Shown here one piece after another: positions 24,207 through 33,172 of a DNA stretch of 64,000 bases. Both the position numbers and the translations under genes were made by a program. The stretch covers positions 62,001 to 126,000 of the forward strand of contig NZ_JASITE010000003.1 of assembly GCF_030767025.1 (NCBI RefSeq), given 5' to 3'. A model generated the notes under the pieces. That model had not been told where the DNA came from, searched no databases, and worked only from the letters and a program-made list of their open reading frames with translations. Positions within the stretch are counted from its first letter, which is position 1. Each line of letters opens with the position of its first letter. This DNA comes from Nocardia sp. CC227C. GTDB lineage: Bacteria; Actinomycetota; Actinomycetes; Mycobacteriales; Mycobacteriaceae.

Positions 24207-25505
24207 ATGATCGGAAGAGGGCATACCGCAACGACCACCGCATCCGACGGTATCGCGGCGGTGCGGACGATCTCGGCTCCGCTGCACGATGTGCGGGCGC
24301 TGTCGCAGCGGCTGGTCACCCACTTCACCGAGGCGGTGACCCCCATCGGCAACCTGCCCCGTGAGGTGCTGCGCGGCGAGGTCACCACGGTCACCCGCAC
24401 CTGCCTGGAACTCGCCACCGGCGTGCTCGAGGGCCACGACGTCGAGGACAAGATCGAACGCCTGCACCGGGCGGGCGCGGAATGGGCGCGCGAGGGCATT
24501 CCCATCGGGGCCATCCACCGCGCGGTCCGCGACGGCGTGGAACTCGCCTTCGGACTGGTGCTGGAGGCCGCCGGACCCGACGACTACGCCCGGCTGATGG
24601 TCACCGCCCAGCGGTTCCTGGAAATCCTCGCGCTGATCAACGCGGCCTTCGCGGTCGCCTATGTGCGCGAGCACCGGGCGGCCGCGGCCGAACACCATAC
24701 GGCCGTGCAGACGGTCACCTCCGCGCTACTGGCCGGACGCTCCGCGGCGACCATGGCGCGCTCCGGGGGAGTCGAGATAGCCGACTCGTATTCGGTTCTG
24801 GCACTGGGTATCCCGGAACCCCAGCCGCGGCCGGGGCTCGATCTCACCGTTGCCGCCCGGCGCACGCTGCGGCGAGTGCAGGCCGCGCTGTCCGCGCACA
24901 CCGCCGGTCGTGGGCTGTCGCTGCTCGGCACCGAGGGCGGCACCGTGCTCGTCCCCGCCCCGGAACCGCTGCCGGTGGCGGATCTGGTGAGCCGACTGTC
25001 CGCGGCCACCGGGGTCGCGCTGACCGCCACCGTGGTGGAAACCGCCACCGGTGGCATTCCGGAGGCGGCCGAGCGCGCGCACGAACTGCTCGACATGGTG
25101 CACCGCCTCCAGTGCGCGCCCGGCCTCTACCGCTTCGACGATCTGGCGGTCGAATACCAGCTCACCCGGCCCGGGCCGGGCCGCGAGCACCTCGGCGCGC
25201 TGCTCGACCCGCTCGACGAGCATCCCGACCTCATGGAGACGCTGCGCACCTACGTCGCCAGCGACCACAGCCGACAGCGCGCCGCACGGGTGCTGGGGGT
25301 GCACACCAATACCGTGGACTACCGGCTCAAGCGCATCGCGCAGCTGACCGGATTCGATCCGTCGCGACCGTCCGGGCTGTGGCATCTGCGCTCCTCGCTG
25401 GTGGCGCGGACGTATCGGAATTCGGTGCCGGGGAACGCGTCCGCGGCCGGTGAGCCGCGGTCGGGCGGTATCGACCTGCTGGGCAAGGAATTCCAGCGTA
25501 TCTGA
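24207..25505 (+). CDS. PucR/CdaR-type transcriptional regulator
   Basis: A 432-residue regulator. The N-terminal half is helical (VTHFTEAVTPIGNLPREVLRGEVTTVTRTCLELATG ... AGAEWAREGIPIGAIHRAVRDGVELAFGLVLE), the RsbR-like or GGDEF-like sensory layout of the family. The C-terminus is the PucR helix-turn-helix: LMETLRTYVASDHSRQRAARVLGVHTNTVDYRLKRIAQLTGFDP. I prefer the ATG at 24207 (TGGAG 6 bp upstream) over an in-frame GTG 12 bp earlier. It lies between fadD and the lipase operon, convergent with the lipases, so it could control either. A second, different PucR is encoded at 30921. Confidence 0.9.
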   Translation: MIGRGHTATTTASDGIAAVRTISAPLHDVRALSQRLVTHFTEAVTPIGNLPREVLRGEVTTVTRTCLELATGVLEGHDVEDKIERLHRAGAEWAREGIPIGAIHRAVRDGVELAFGLVLEAAGPDDYARLMVTAQRFLEILALINAAFAVAYVREHRAAAAEHHTAVQTVTSALLAGRSAATMARSGGVEIADSYSVLALGIPEPQPRPGLDLTVAARRTLRRVQAALSAHTAGRGLSLLGTEGGTVLVPAPEPLPVADLVSRLSAATGVALTATVVETATGGIPEAAERAHELLDMVHRLQCAPGLYRFDDLAVEYQLTRPGPGREHLGALLDPLDEHPDLMETLRTYVASDHSRQRAARVLGVHTNTVDYRLKRIAQLTGFDPSRPSGLWHLRSSLVARTYRNSVPGNASAAGEPRSGGIDLLGKEFQRI

Positions 25506-25586
25506 ACAGGGCTGTGGCACAGGGCTGCGGCACATTCGAGAAGCGCGGTGCGCCGCGGGCGTGGACGACGCATCCGGACATGGCAA

Positions 25587-25623
25587 CGCGCCCCGGTCCT
25601 CGCGCGAGTAGGACCGGGGCGCG
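25587..25623. terminator. Bidirectional hairpin terminator
   Basis: A 14-bp perfect stem (25587-25600 with 25610-25623) with a 9-nt loop sits between the convergent PucR and lipase genes, 14 bp from the lipase stop codon. Confidence 0.8.
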
Positions 25624-25637
25624 AGACGTCGATCGCC

Positions 25638-27008
25638 CTACGCCGGGGCGACTTCCGAGTCGTCGTGACGCGGGGCCGTCGGCCGGACATCGGCGGCGAT
25701 CTCGACGCGCTCCCGAATCGGGCTGCCGGCAACCATTCTCGCGCACAGCTCGGCGAAATCCCGGTGCTGGGCCAGTGCCCGGCGAGAGGTCGCGACCGAC
25801 CACACCGTATCGATCCCGGCGGGCTGGAGCGGGCGGCGCGCGAAACGGTCGGCCAGCCAATCCATCATGACCGGCGCGCCCAGGAACTGCAGCGGCAGGT
25901 GGGCACTGAGCCGATCGCGCAGATAGTGCACGTGGCCGCCGCCGTAGAGGTATCGCCACACTTGGGCGTCGACATCGCCGACGGAGATCACCTCGTCGTT
26001 CACGCCCTGCACGATCAGCATGGGCATATCCGGAACCCGGTGGCCGGGACGGATGTCGGCGAGGATGCGCTGCATCTCCGGATGCCCCAGGAAGGCGTCC
26101 AGGCCGCCGCGGACATGATCGTCGACACTGCGGAAGGCCAGTTTCGCCAGCAGCGGGAAGGTGGCGCTGGTCTCCGCGCGCAACAGCAGCCGCAGGTACT
26201 CGGCCGAGACCCGGGTGCGCATGATGCGGTCCAGCTGCGGATAGGCCCGGCGCAGCCCGGCGGTGAACACCATGGCGAAACCGGCGAAGGCGGAACCGTT
26301 CATGCGCACGAAGGCGGCCGCGGGATCACCAACCGGTGAGCCCGCGGCCGCGCCGACGATATCCAGTTCGGGGGCGTAGTCGGCGGCCAGTTCCGCCGCC
26401 CAGCTGGTGGCGAGACCGCCGCCGGAATAGCCCCACAGGCCGATGGGCGTACCGGCATTCAGTCCGAGCGGGTCGAAGCGCAGGGCGGCGCGGGCGGCGT
26501 CGAGGGCGCGGTAGCCGGGCTCGCGGGCCGCGCCGAACCGTCCGCCCAGCCCCTCGTGATCGGGGACCGAGACCGCCCAGCCGCGCGCCACGGCGGCGGC
26601 GATGAGCGGAAGCTCCAGTTGCGGAATGGCGCCGAGCGCCCGGGCACCGTGCCGTAACGCATAGGAGGGGAAGCATTTCGGGGCGACGGCGTCGATGGCG
26701 CACTGGAAGGAGACCAGCGGTCGCCCGGCGTTCGGATCGGCCTCCCAGGGCAGTGCGACCGTGGTCACCGCCGCCTCCGGGACGCCGTTCAGATCGCGGG
26801 TCCGGTACAGCAGCTGCCAGGCCGAGATCCGCTGTGGCACGGCTCCGAACAGGCTCAACTGGACCGGTCGGGAGCGCAGGATCTCGCCGGGCGCGAACCG
26901 CTCCAGCTCCGCGGGTGCGGCGTGGAACGGGTCCACGTCGGGGAGCACCGGCCGGGTGATGGGAGCGGGTTGCGGCCGGATGGGCACGGCCGGTGCGGTC
27001 TGCGGCAT
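25638..27008 (-). CDS. LIP-family (secretory lipase-type) hydrolase without signal peptide
   Basis: A 456-residue alpha/beta hydrolase of the secretory lipase (LIP) family. It has SFQCAIDAVAPKCFPSYALRHG, then WAVSVPDHEGLGGRFGAAREPGYRALDAARAALRF, then nucleophile elbow GLWGYSGGGLATSWAAEL (Ser in GYSGG). The acid region is MLIVQGVNDEVISVGDVDAQVWRYLYGGG with a late His in GGHVHYL. Members cleave triacylglycerols or other esters and are normally exported. Here the N-terminus is proline-rich and hydrophilic (MPQTAPAVPIRPQPAPITRP), with no signal peptide. Its ATG overlaps the stop of the upstream lipase by one base (TAATG), so the two are translationally coupled. Confidence 0.9.
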   Translation of the reverse strand: MPQTAPAVPIRPQPAPITRPVLPDVDPFHAAPAELERFAPGEILRSRPVQLSLFGAVPQRISAWQLLYRTRDLNGVPEAAVTTVALPWEADPNAGRPLVSFQCAIDAVAPKCFPSYALRHGARALGAIPQLELPLIAAAVARGWAVSVPDHEGLGGRFGAAREPGYRALDAARAALRFDPLGLNAGTPIGLWGYSGGGLATSWAAELAADYAPELDIVGAAAGSPVGDPAAAFVRMNGSAFAGFAMVFTAGLRRAYPQLDRIMRTRVSAEYLRLLLRAETSATFPLLAKLAFRSVDDHVRGGLDAFLGHPEMQRILADIRPGHRVPDMPMLIVQGVNDEVISVGDVDAQVWRYLYGGGHVHYLRDRLSAHLPLQFLGAPVMMDWLADRFARRPLQPAGIDTVWSVATSRRALAQHRDFAELCARMVAGSPIRERVEIAADVRPTAPRHDDSEVAPA

Positions 27009-28150
27009 TACAGCTTCCCTCCGCCGCCGAGCATCCAGGGGTTGAAACTGCACACCAGATCCGGATGGGCGGCCGGATCGAGCGCGCGCAGTGCGATGGA
27101 GAGCGAGCGGGGCGAGTACAGGATGGTCAGATGGTCGGAGAAGTCCTGCTCGCAACCCTGCTGGAGCGTGATGTTCTCGACCGTGGCCTCCGGTCCCGCT
27201 TGCAGGAAGGTCCACTCGTACGGATTGGAGATCTGGTCGTGCCGGGTGCCGACCGAGGTATAGGAGACGCCCGGCACCGTATCGCCGTCCGCATTGAGAA
27301 CCTGATAGAAGTGCGAACCGACGGCCTGCTGAATATTGGCCGTTCCCAGCAGCGGTCGGTAGAAGCCCATGATATTGACGCCCAGATTGGTGATGGTCCG
27401 GCCCAGCGTGGCAATTCCCATCAATGAGGTGCCGTGATTCGTCGCGCCGAAACCGATGACCTTTCCGACCTTTCCGCGGCCGCCTTCGAATTTCAGATAC
27501 TGGCTCGTCACCGGGCCGCCCTGGGAATGGGCGATGACATCGACCTGTTCGGCACCGGTCGCGGCGAGAACCCGGTCGACCAGCGTGCCGAGCTGTTTCG
27601 CGGATTCCTCCATGGGGCCGACACCGTGGCGGCCCGGCATGATCTGGCCGATACCGCCGCCCTCCAGCATGCCGAGTCGACCGAAATTCGTTGTGAACAC
27701 GCAGAATCCGGCCCGGGCGAGCTGGGGTGACAGATAGGCGAAACTGTCGTAGGCATTCAGCCAGGTGCCGTGCACCAGCACCACCGGGCGCGGACGTTCG
27801 GCGGTGGGCCGACAACTCCAGTCGTTCGCGCCGGGCGGCGCGGCGTCCGGCTGGGTGAGCCCGTGCGCGAAAGCCGCCAGGAAGGAGGACATCTCCGGGC
27901 CGCTGCCGCGGGTGTCGGTCGCGAAACTGCGCGTGGACGACGATCCCGAGCCGCTGCCGGTATCGACGACGAAGGTCGGGGTGCGGCCGTCGGCGGCGGG
28001 GACGAGGCCGGATTCGATATAGCGCGCCAGCCCCTCCGGTGTGGCCGGAATTTCCGGTTCGGCGGCGGCCGCTCCGCTCGACAGCGCCATGGCCGCGGCA
28101 GTGATGCTCGTGAGGGCAGCGCCCACGAGTGTCCGAATACCTCGTTGCAT
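27008..28150 (-). CDS. Secreted lipase, alpha/beta hydrolase (lipase class 2-like)
   Basis: A 380-residue exported hydrolase. The Sec signal is MQRGIRTLVGAALTSITAAAMALSSGAAAAEPE. The mature protein has RPVVLVHGTWLNAYDSFAYLSPQLARAGFCVFTTNFG (oxyanion loop), nucleophile motif VDVIAHSQGGPVTSQYLKF (Ser in HSQGG) and KVIGFGATNHGTS. A late catalytic His probably lies in DFSDHLTILYSPRS. The style matches lipase class 2 and the triacylglycerol lipases of mycobacteria and Nocardia. The ATG at 28150 follows AAAGG. It is the first gene of a two-lipase operon; a TetR gene lies 127 bp upstream in the same direction. Confidence 0.92.
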   Translation of the reverse strand: MQRGIRTLVGAALTSITAAAMALSSGAAAAEPEIPATPEGLARYIESGLVPAADGRTPTFVVDTGSGSGSSSTRSFATDTRGSGPEMSSFLAAFAHGLTQPDAAPPGANDWSCRPTAERPRPVVLVHGTWLNAYDSFAYLSPQLARAGFCVFTTNFGRLGMLEGGGIGQIMPGRHGVGPMEESAKQLGTLVDRVLAATGAEQVDVIAHSQGGPVTSQYLKFEGGRGKVGKVIGFGATNHGTSLMGIATLGRTITNLGVNIMGFYRPLLGTANIQQAVGSHFYQVLNADGDTVPGVSYTSVGTRHDQISNPYEWTFLQAGPEATVENITLQQGCEQDFSDHLTILYSPRSLSIALRALDPAAHPDLVCSFNPWMLGGGGKL

Positions 28151-28277
28151 CGGAAACCTTTCGTCATTGTCCCGAATTCGACGGTAGGGCGCGCGAAACC
28201 CGCATGTCACTCACGCTGTGTCAACAGACAAAGCGGCCGGGCGGGAGCGGGTGACGGTTTGTGGCGGGCGACAGGGT

Positions 28278-28925
28278 TCAGTCGGGCAGCGGGTGGACCA
28301 GGGCGATGGCGGTGCGGGTGAACAGCGGCGCCAGCTGCGGCAGCGCCGTCGCGCCCCGCTCGTGCAGGCAGTCGCGGACCCGGTCGTCGATACCGCCGAG
28401 CAGCATGTCGATGGCCTCGGGATCCGGGTCGGCGGACAGATCGCCCTCGCGGACGCCGATCCGGGCCACGGCCATGATGTAGTCGGCGAACATGCGGTGC
28501 ACGCGGGCGCGGTGCGCGATCAGCGCCGGCCCCGCCGCGAGGGTTTCCACGTAGAGCGCCCGGGCCGCGCCGGGCTGGCTCGCGAGGAAGGCCAGGTAGA
28601 TCTCGAAGGAGATCCGCACCCGGTCGGCGAAGCGCACGCCTTCCATGCCGGTGACCGTGTCGCGCAGCCCGTCCAGTGCCGCCTGCACCGCGAGATCGTA
28701 TGCGGCGGCGAAACATTCGTCCTTGCCGCCGAACATGGTGTAGAAGGTCCGGCGCGCCACCTTGGCGCGGCCGACGATATCGGCCACCGTGGTCGCGGCA
28801 TAGCCGATCTCGCCCACCGACTCCAGCACCGCGGTACACAGCCTGCGGTACTGCGAACTCGTCACCTCTTCGCGGCTGAGCCGATGCCGTCCGCGCGGCA
28901 GCGGCCCCGCGGCCTCCTCACTCAC
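28278..28925 (-). CDS. TetR-family transcriptional regulator
   Basis: A 215-residue regulator starting with GTG. The helix-turn-helix is RRLCTAVLESVGEIGYAATTVADIVGRAKVARRTFYTMFGGKDECFAAAYD. The ligand domain includes RISFEIYLAFLASQPGAARALYVETLAAGP and IDMLLGGIDDRVRDCLHERGA. It lies upstream of the lipase operon in the same direction and divergent from the acyl-CoA synthetase at 29295. It may control either the lipases or the synthetase. Confidence 0.93.
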   Translation of the reverse strand: MSEEAAGPLPRGRHRLSREEVTSSQYRRLCTAVLESVGEIGYAATTVADIVGRAKVARRTFYTMFGGKDECFAAAYDLAVQAALDGLRDTVTGMEGVRFADRVRISFEIYLAFLASQPGAARALYVETLAAGPALIAHRARVHRMFADYIMAVARIGVREGDLSADPDPEAIDMLLGGIDDRVRDCLHERGATALPQLAPLFTRTAIALVHPLPD

Positions 28926-29098
28926 ATCGCACAGAATAGGTGCGACTGCGCCTGGATCACCGACCGACTCTCAGGGAGTGGGTTCGGTGCATCCCCGCTG
29001 AGCGCGGTCCGCCGCTACCTGGGCGCGGCTCGCCTCAGCGCCTGCCCACCGCGACCACCCGCGCCTACTCGACGCGACTGTCGCGCGTGCCCACCGGC

Positions 29099-29165
29099 CT
29101 GTCCGTCGCGACCGCCGTGCCTGTCCGTCGCGACCGCCGTGCCTGCCCGCGCGACCGTCGCACGT
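29099..29165. repeat. Tandem 22-bp GC-rich repeat in intergenic DNA
   Basis: A 22-bp unit beginning CTGTCCGTCGCG is present twice without change (29099-29120 and 29121-29142), followed by a degenerate third copy. Related CGTGCCCACCGG segments flank it at about 29086 and 29163. The 369-bp gap between the TetR and the acyl-CoA synthetase (28926-29294) holds no supported gene, only this repeat and GC-rich sequence. Confidence 0.7.
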
Positions 29166-29294
29166 GCCCACCGGTCCTGCCCGGCGCGCGGGTCCGGTCT
29201 GGCGGGTGCGGTCGTTCCGTTCCGGCGATGGCCACCGTACGGTGGGGTTGCGGGCGGATGCCCGCACTTGGATGGGCGGGACGAGGAGGGCCGG

Positions 29295-30914
29295 GTGACG
29301 GTCGGGTTGCTCAAGGCGGTGGGGAATCGCGCGTATACGGAGATCGAATCGGCGCGGTTGGTGCTGCGCACCGGTGTGGTGAGCGTCGAATCGCCCGCGA
29401 CCGTGGTGGCGGCGGCCACCGCCATGCTGCGGTACGGCACCATAGCGGCGGGACTGACGCTGTCGGCGGCCCGGTACGGGAATCGCACGGCGGTCATCGA
29501 CGAACTCGGGTCGCTGACCTTCGCCGAGCTGGAGGAGCGGTCCAATCGACTCGCCAATGCCTGGCGGGCGCGGGGGCTGCGCGGCGGTGAGGGCGTGGCC
29601 ATTCTGGCGCGCAACCACCGCGGCCTGCTGGACGCGATCTTCGCCGCGGCCAAGTGCGGTGCGCGAATCATCCTGCTGAACACTGATTTCGCCGGACCGC
29701 AGATCCGGGATGTCGCCACCCGGGAGGGCGCCGACCTGCTCGTCTACGACGACGAGTACGGGGACATGCTCGCCGGTGTCGCGCCGAAGCACGGCATCTG
29801 GCGCGCCTGGACCGAGAAGACCCGCCCGGACTGCCTGGAAGCGCTCATCGCCGAGGGCGACCCGGCGCCGCCGCCCGCGCCCGGCGCCATGCCCACCCTG
29901 ATCCTGCTGACCTCCGGCACCACCGGCACCCCCAAGGGCGCGCCGCGCCCGGAACCGAAATCCCTGGCCGCCCTCGGCGCGCTGCTGTCGAAGGTGCCGT
30001 TTCGCGCGGGCGAGGTCACCGAATGCTGCGCCCCCATCTTCCACACCCTCGGATTCGCCTGCGCCATGCTGGGTCTCGGCTTCGGCTCCACCCTGGTGAT
30101 CCGCCGCCGCTTCGACCCGCGGGCCACCGTCGAGAGCATGGAGCGGCACCGGGTCACCACGGTGATCGCGGTGCCGGTCATGCTCGCCCGCATCGTGGAA
30201 CTCGGCGGCCGGGCGCTGGTCGGCCGGGATCTCAGCGCGCTGCGCATCATCTTCGTGGGCGGCTCCCAGCTCGGCGCGCAGCTGGCCCGCGACCTGACCG
30301 GCCTGTTCGGTCCGGTGGTCTACAACGTCTACGGCTCCACCGAGGTCGCCTACGCCACCATCGCCACGCCGGACGATCTGGCCGCCGAACCCGGCTGCGT
30401 GGGCAGCCCGGTGCTCGGTGCGCGGGTGGAGATCCTGGACGACCGGGGCCGCCGGGTGCCCGCCGGCACCACCGGCCGCATCTTCGTCGGCAATTCGGTG
30501 CAGTTCGACGGCTATACCGGTGGCGGCGGCAAGGAACGCGTGCGCGGCCTGATGTCTTCCGGCGATGTCGGCCATTTCGATGCCGCCGGAAGGCTTTTCA
30601 TCGACGGCCGGGACGACGACATGATCGTCTCCGGCGGCGAGAACGTCTTCCCCGCCGAGGTGGAGGAGCTGCTGCACGCGCATCCGGAGGTCCGGGAGGC
30701 CGCGGTCATCGGCGTCGACGACGAGCGGTTCGGCGCGCGCCTGAAAGCGTTCGTGGTCCGACGTCCCGACGCCACTCTCACCGAGGACGGCACCAAAGCC
30801 TTCGTGAAGCGGAATCTGGCCCGCTACAAGGTTCCCCGCGAGGTCGTCTTCCTCGACGAACTGCCCCGCAACCCCACCGGCAAGGTGTTGAAGAAGCGTC
30901 TGCGTGAACTCTGA
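29295..30914 (+). CDS. Acyl-CoA synthetase (FadD2/FadD12-like)
   Basis: A 539-residue AMP-forming ligase. Motifs in order are LILLTSGTTGTPKGAPRPEPKSL (A3), APIFHTLGFACAMLGLGFGSTLVI (A4), YNVYGSTEVAYATIATP (A5), MSSGDVGHFDAAGRLFIDGRDDDMIVSGGENVFPAEVEELL (A7-A8) and NPTGKVLKKRLREL (A10 Lys). The N-terminal segment (NRTAVIDELGSLTFAELEERSNRLANAWRARGL ... ILARNHRGLLDAIFAAAKCGARIILLNTDFAGPQ) resembles mycobacterial FadD2/FadD12 proteins. The GTG at 29295 has GAGGAGGG just upstream; longer upstream reading lacks coding features. It ends 6 bp before the convergent PucR gene. Substrate chain length is not readable. Confidence 0.93.
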   Translation: MTVGLLKAVGNRAYTEIESARLVLRTGVVSVESPATVVAAATAMLRYGTIAAGLTLSAARYGNRTAVIDELGSLTFAELEERSNRLANAWRARGLRGGEGVAILARNHRGLLDAIFAAAKCGARIILLNTDFAGPQIRDVATREGADLLVYDDEYGDMLAGVAPKHGIWRAWTEKTRPDCLEALIAEGDPAPPPAPGAMPTLILLTSGTTGTPKGAPRPEPKSLAALGALLSKVPFRAGEVTECCAPIFHTLGFACAMLGLGFGSTLVIRRRFDPRATVESMERHRVTTVIAVPVMLARIVELGGRALVGRDLSALRIIFVGGSQLGAQLARDLTGLFGPVVYNVYGSTEVAYATIATPDDLAAEPGCVGSPVLGARVEILDDRGRRVPAGTTGRIFVGNSVQFDGYTGGGGKERVRGLMSSGDVGHFDAAGRLFIDGRDDDMIVSGGENVFPAEVEELLHAHPEVREAAVIGVDDERFGARLKAFVVRRPDATLTEDGTKAFVKRNLARYKVPREVVFLDELPRNPTGKVLKKRLREL

Positions 30915-30920
30915 CCCCGG

Positions 30921-32189
30921 TCACCGCGGCCCATCCTGCAGTTCGATCGCCACCAGCAGGTCGATCAGGTCCCCGACAGCGCGCGTGTTCCGCCCGGTCA
31001 GCTCCTGGATGCGGCCCAGCCGGTACTTCGCCGTATTGGGGTGGATGCAGAGCGCCTCCGCCGCCTCGCGCAGATTCATGTCCGCCGCGGCGAAGGCGCG
31101 GATGGTGGCCGCCAGCACCCCGCCGCGCGAGCGGTCCTCGGCCAGCAGCGTCGCGATGCGCGGGTCCACCAGATGCCGGGCGGTATCGTCGGCGCGCAGC
31201 ACGAGATAGCGGAACGGCGTGAGATGCGGCAACGCCAGGACGCCGCCGTCCTCCGGCAGCAACTCCAGCGCCGAGCGCGACTCCTGATGCGCCCGTGGCA
31301 GATCCGCGATTCGGGTGACCACCGGGCTCACCCCGACGGCGAGCCGGATCCGGGCCGTGCGCAGTTTGTCGTGTGTCTCGCGCAGCCGCGCGCACAGCTC
31401 CTCGGTGCTGCCCCGGCCGAGCGCCGGAATCGCCACCACCTCGTCGCGGTAGGGCCCCGCCAGCGTGCGCAGGCCGTTCACGCCGACCCGGGCCAGTGAT
31501 GACGCGGTGAGTTGCGTTGCGTCCGAATCGGTGTCGTGCGGGCCGAGCAGCACGGCGGTGATCACCACCAGCGGTGCGGCGGCGTCGACGCCGAGGCCGA
31601 ATCCGTGCGCCAGCGACAGCTGCGGACTCCCTTCCGGCAGTGCGCCGCTCAGCAGTGTCTCCAGCAGTTCCCGGCTCGCGTGGCCGTTCTCGGACTGGTA
31701 GCGCTGGAATTCCAGATAGGCGTTGGCGGCCTGGGTGCTGATCAGATCGCAGTACCGGTTCAGCGGCACCACCATCGACAGCGCGGCCTCACGGTCGTCC
31801 TCGGAATCGCCCGCGTAGTCCATGAGGGATTTCCACAGCGCCTGCTGCCCCAGCCGGAAGGCGTTGATGTAGTCGACCAGCGCGAGCCCGGCCCGCGCCC
31901 GCCGGGCCGCCGCCCGCCGCGTGTAGGCGATATCGCCGGGCGTGACCTTCCGATTCTCGAGCAGCGCGCCCAGCCCGATCCGACACAGCTCGGCGAGTTG
32001 ATCGTGCACATCGGCGTGGAAGGTCTCGTCCCGGGCGGCATAGGCGGGAATCCGGCTCATGATGGCGGAGACGCCGACATCGGCCATGTCGTGCACGTGG
32101 TCGAACAGCCGGGTCACGATGCGCGTGCGGGCGGCCAGAACGCTCTCGGAGTAATGCACGGCTCCGATCGATTGTGATCCAGCGGACAT
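30921..32189 (-). CDS. PucR-type transcriptional regulator
   Basis: A 422-residue regulator with a helical N-terminal sensory half (FDHVHDMADVGVSAIMSRIPAYAARDETFHADVHDQLAELCRIGLGALLENRKVTPGDI). A central GGDEF-like domain follows (LAVGVSPVVTRIADLPRAHQESRSALELL). The C-terminal PucR helix-turn-helix is ATIRAFAAADMNLREAAEALCIHPNTAKYRLGRIQELTGRNTRAVGDLIDLLVAI. It is divergent from the five-gene ABC importer operon, with an inverted repeat at 32231-32243 in between, so it is the best candidate regulator of that operon. It converges on the acyl-CoA synthetase gene. Confidence 0.9.
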   Translation of the reverse strand: MSAGSQSIGAVHYSESVLAARTRIVTRLFDHVHDMADVGVSAIMSRIPAYAARDETFHADVHDQLAELCRIGLGALLENRKVTPGDIAYTRRAAARRARAGLALVDYINAFRLGQQALWKSLMDYAGDSEDDREAALSMVVPLNRYCDLISTQAANAYLEFQRYQSENGHASRELLETLLSGALPEGSPQLSLAHGFGLGVDAAAPLVVITAVLLGPHDTDSDATQLTASSLARVGVNGLRTLAGPYRDEVVAIPALGRGSTEELCARLRETHDKLRTARIRLAVGVSPVVTRIADLPRAHQESRSALELLPEDGGVLALPHLTPFRYLVLRADDTARHLVDPRIATLLAEDRSRGGVLAATIRAFAAADMNLREAAEALCIHPNTAKYRLGRIQELTGRNTRAVGDLIDLLVAIELQDGPR

Positions 32190-32230
32190 GGGACGGGATT
32201 AATCCACGCTTCGCCGTGGCGTGTCAACGC

Positions 32231-32243
32231 CGTCATTGTGACG
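32231..32243. promoter_or_regulatory. Short inverted repeat between PucR and ABC importer operon
   Basis: CGTCA-TTG-TGACG lies about 40 bp upstream of the PucR start within a 224-bp divergent intergenic region. A related TGTCAACG half site is adjacent. It may be an operator; the rest of the region shows no gene or further repeat. Confidence 0.35.
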
Positions 32244-32413
32244 CAGACCATGTCCACGGGAGACAAATGCGGCCCGCGAAGTTGGTCCTCCGCATCCAGT
32301 GTGCCCCCTGACCTGCGAATTTACGCTGAGCGAGTTCTATCCCTGCGGTGGCGGGCGCGGTTCGCGCCCGATACCGACGACAGTCCGCCGCCGCGCGGCG
32401 GACCGGAGGACGC

Positions 32414-33172
32414 ATGCTCGAAATCTCCCAACTCACGCTCCGCTTCGGCGGGATCACCGCGCTGTCGGACGTCGGTTTCCGGGTCGCCGCCGGTCGCATG
32501 GTCGGTCTCATCGGGCCCAACGGCGCGGGCAAGACCACCCTGTTCAACTGCCTGACCCGGCGGTACACACCCGATGCCGGAACCATCGGCTACGAGGGCG
32601 CGTCGCTGCTGGAGCAGCCGCCGCACGCCCTGGCCGACCTCGGCATCGCCCGGACCTTCCAGAACCTCGGCCTCTTCACACGCATGTCCGTGCGGGACAA
32701 CGTGCTCGTCGGCGCGCACCACCGCGCCCGCGCCGGATTCCTGGCCGCCGGACTGCGGCTGCCTCGGGTGCGCCGTGCGGAGGCGCGACTGCGCGCGGAG
32801 GTGGACGAGCTGCTGGAGCGGCTGGAACTGACCGAGGTGGCCGACCGGCCCGCCGTCGGCCTGCCCTTCGGCACGCTCAAGCGCATCGAACTGGCCCGGG
32901 CGCTCGCGGTGCGGCCGCGGCTGCTGCTGCTCGACGAACCCGTCAACGGCCTCAGTCACGGCGAGGTCGACGAATTCGCCGAACGGCTGCGCGCCCTGCG
33001 ACGCGACCTCGGGCTCACCGTGATCGTGGTCGAACACCACATGGGCTTCGTCATGGGCACCTGTGAGCACGTCGTGTGCCTGGAATTCGGCCGCGTCATC
33101 GCCGACGGCGAACCCGAAGCCGTGCAACGCGATCCGGCCGTGGTCGCCGCCTACCTGGGCAGCGCCGCATGA
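32414..33172 (+). CDS. HAAT-family ABC importer ATP-binding protein (LivG-like)
   Basis: A 252-residue ATPase. It shows Walker A GLIGPNGAGKTTLFNCLTRR and the LivG-specific Q-loop ADLGIARTFQNLGLFTRMSVRDNVLVGAHH. The signature is degenerate (LPFGTLKRIELARAL), as is usual in LivG proteins. Walker B is LLLLDEPVNGLSHGEV, with switch His VIVVEHHMGFVMGTCEHVVCLEFG. The ATG at 32414 follows GGAGG. It opens the operon ATPase-ATPase-permease-permease-binding protein. Such importers take up branched-chain amino acids, amides, urea or other small acids. Confidence 0.94.
   Translation: MLEISQLTLRFGGITALSDVGFRVAAGRMVGLIGPNGAGKTTLFNCLTRRYTPDAGTIGYEGASLLEQPPHALADLGIARTFQNLGLFTRMSVRDNVLVGAHHRARAGFLAAGLRLPRVRRAEARLRAEVDELLERLELTEVADRPAVGLPFGTLKRIELARALAVRPRLLLLDEPVNGLSHGEVDEFAERLRALRRDLGLTVIVVEHHMGFVMGTCEHVVCLEFGRVIADGEPEAVQRDPAVVAAYLGSAA

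Noticed and set aside
27009..27815. A 5' extension of the LIP lipase frame into the neighbouring lipase gene
   Set aside because: It overlaps the well-supported secreted lipase in another frame; the TAATG overlap at 27008 gives a natural start.
29099..29165. A CRISPR-like short array
   Set aside because: Units are contiguous with no unique spacers, only two are perfect, and no cas gene is present. It is a simple tandem repeat.
28218..29294. A long in-frame upstream extension of the acyl-CoA synthetase at 29295
   Set aside because: The extension is antisense to the TetR gene and crosses repetitive intergenic DNA. It shows no family similarity, and a strong ribosome site sits at 29284-29290 before GTG 29295.
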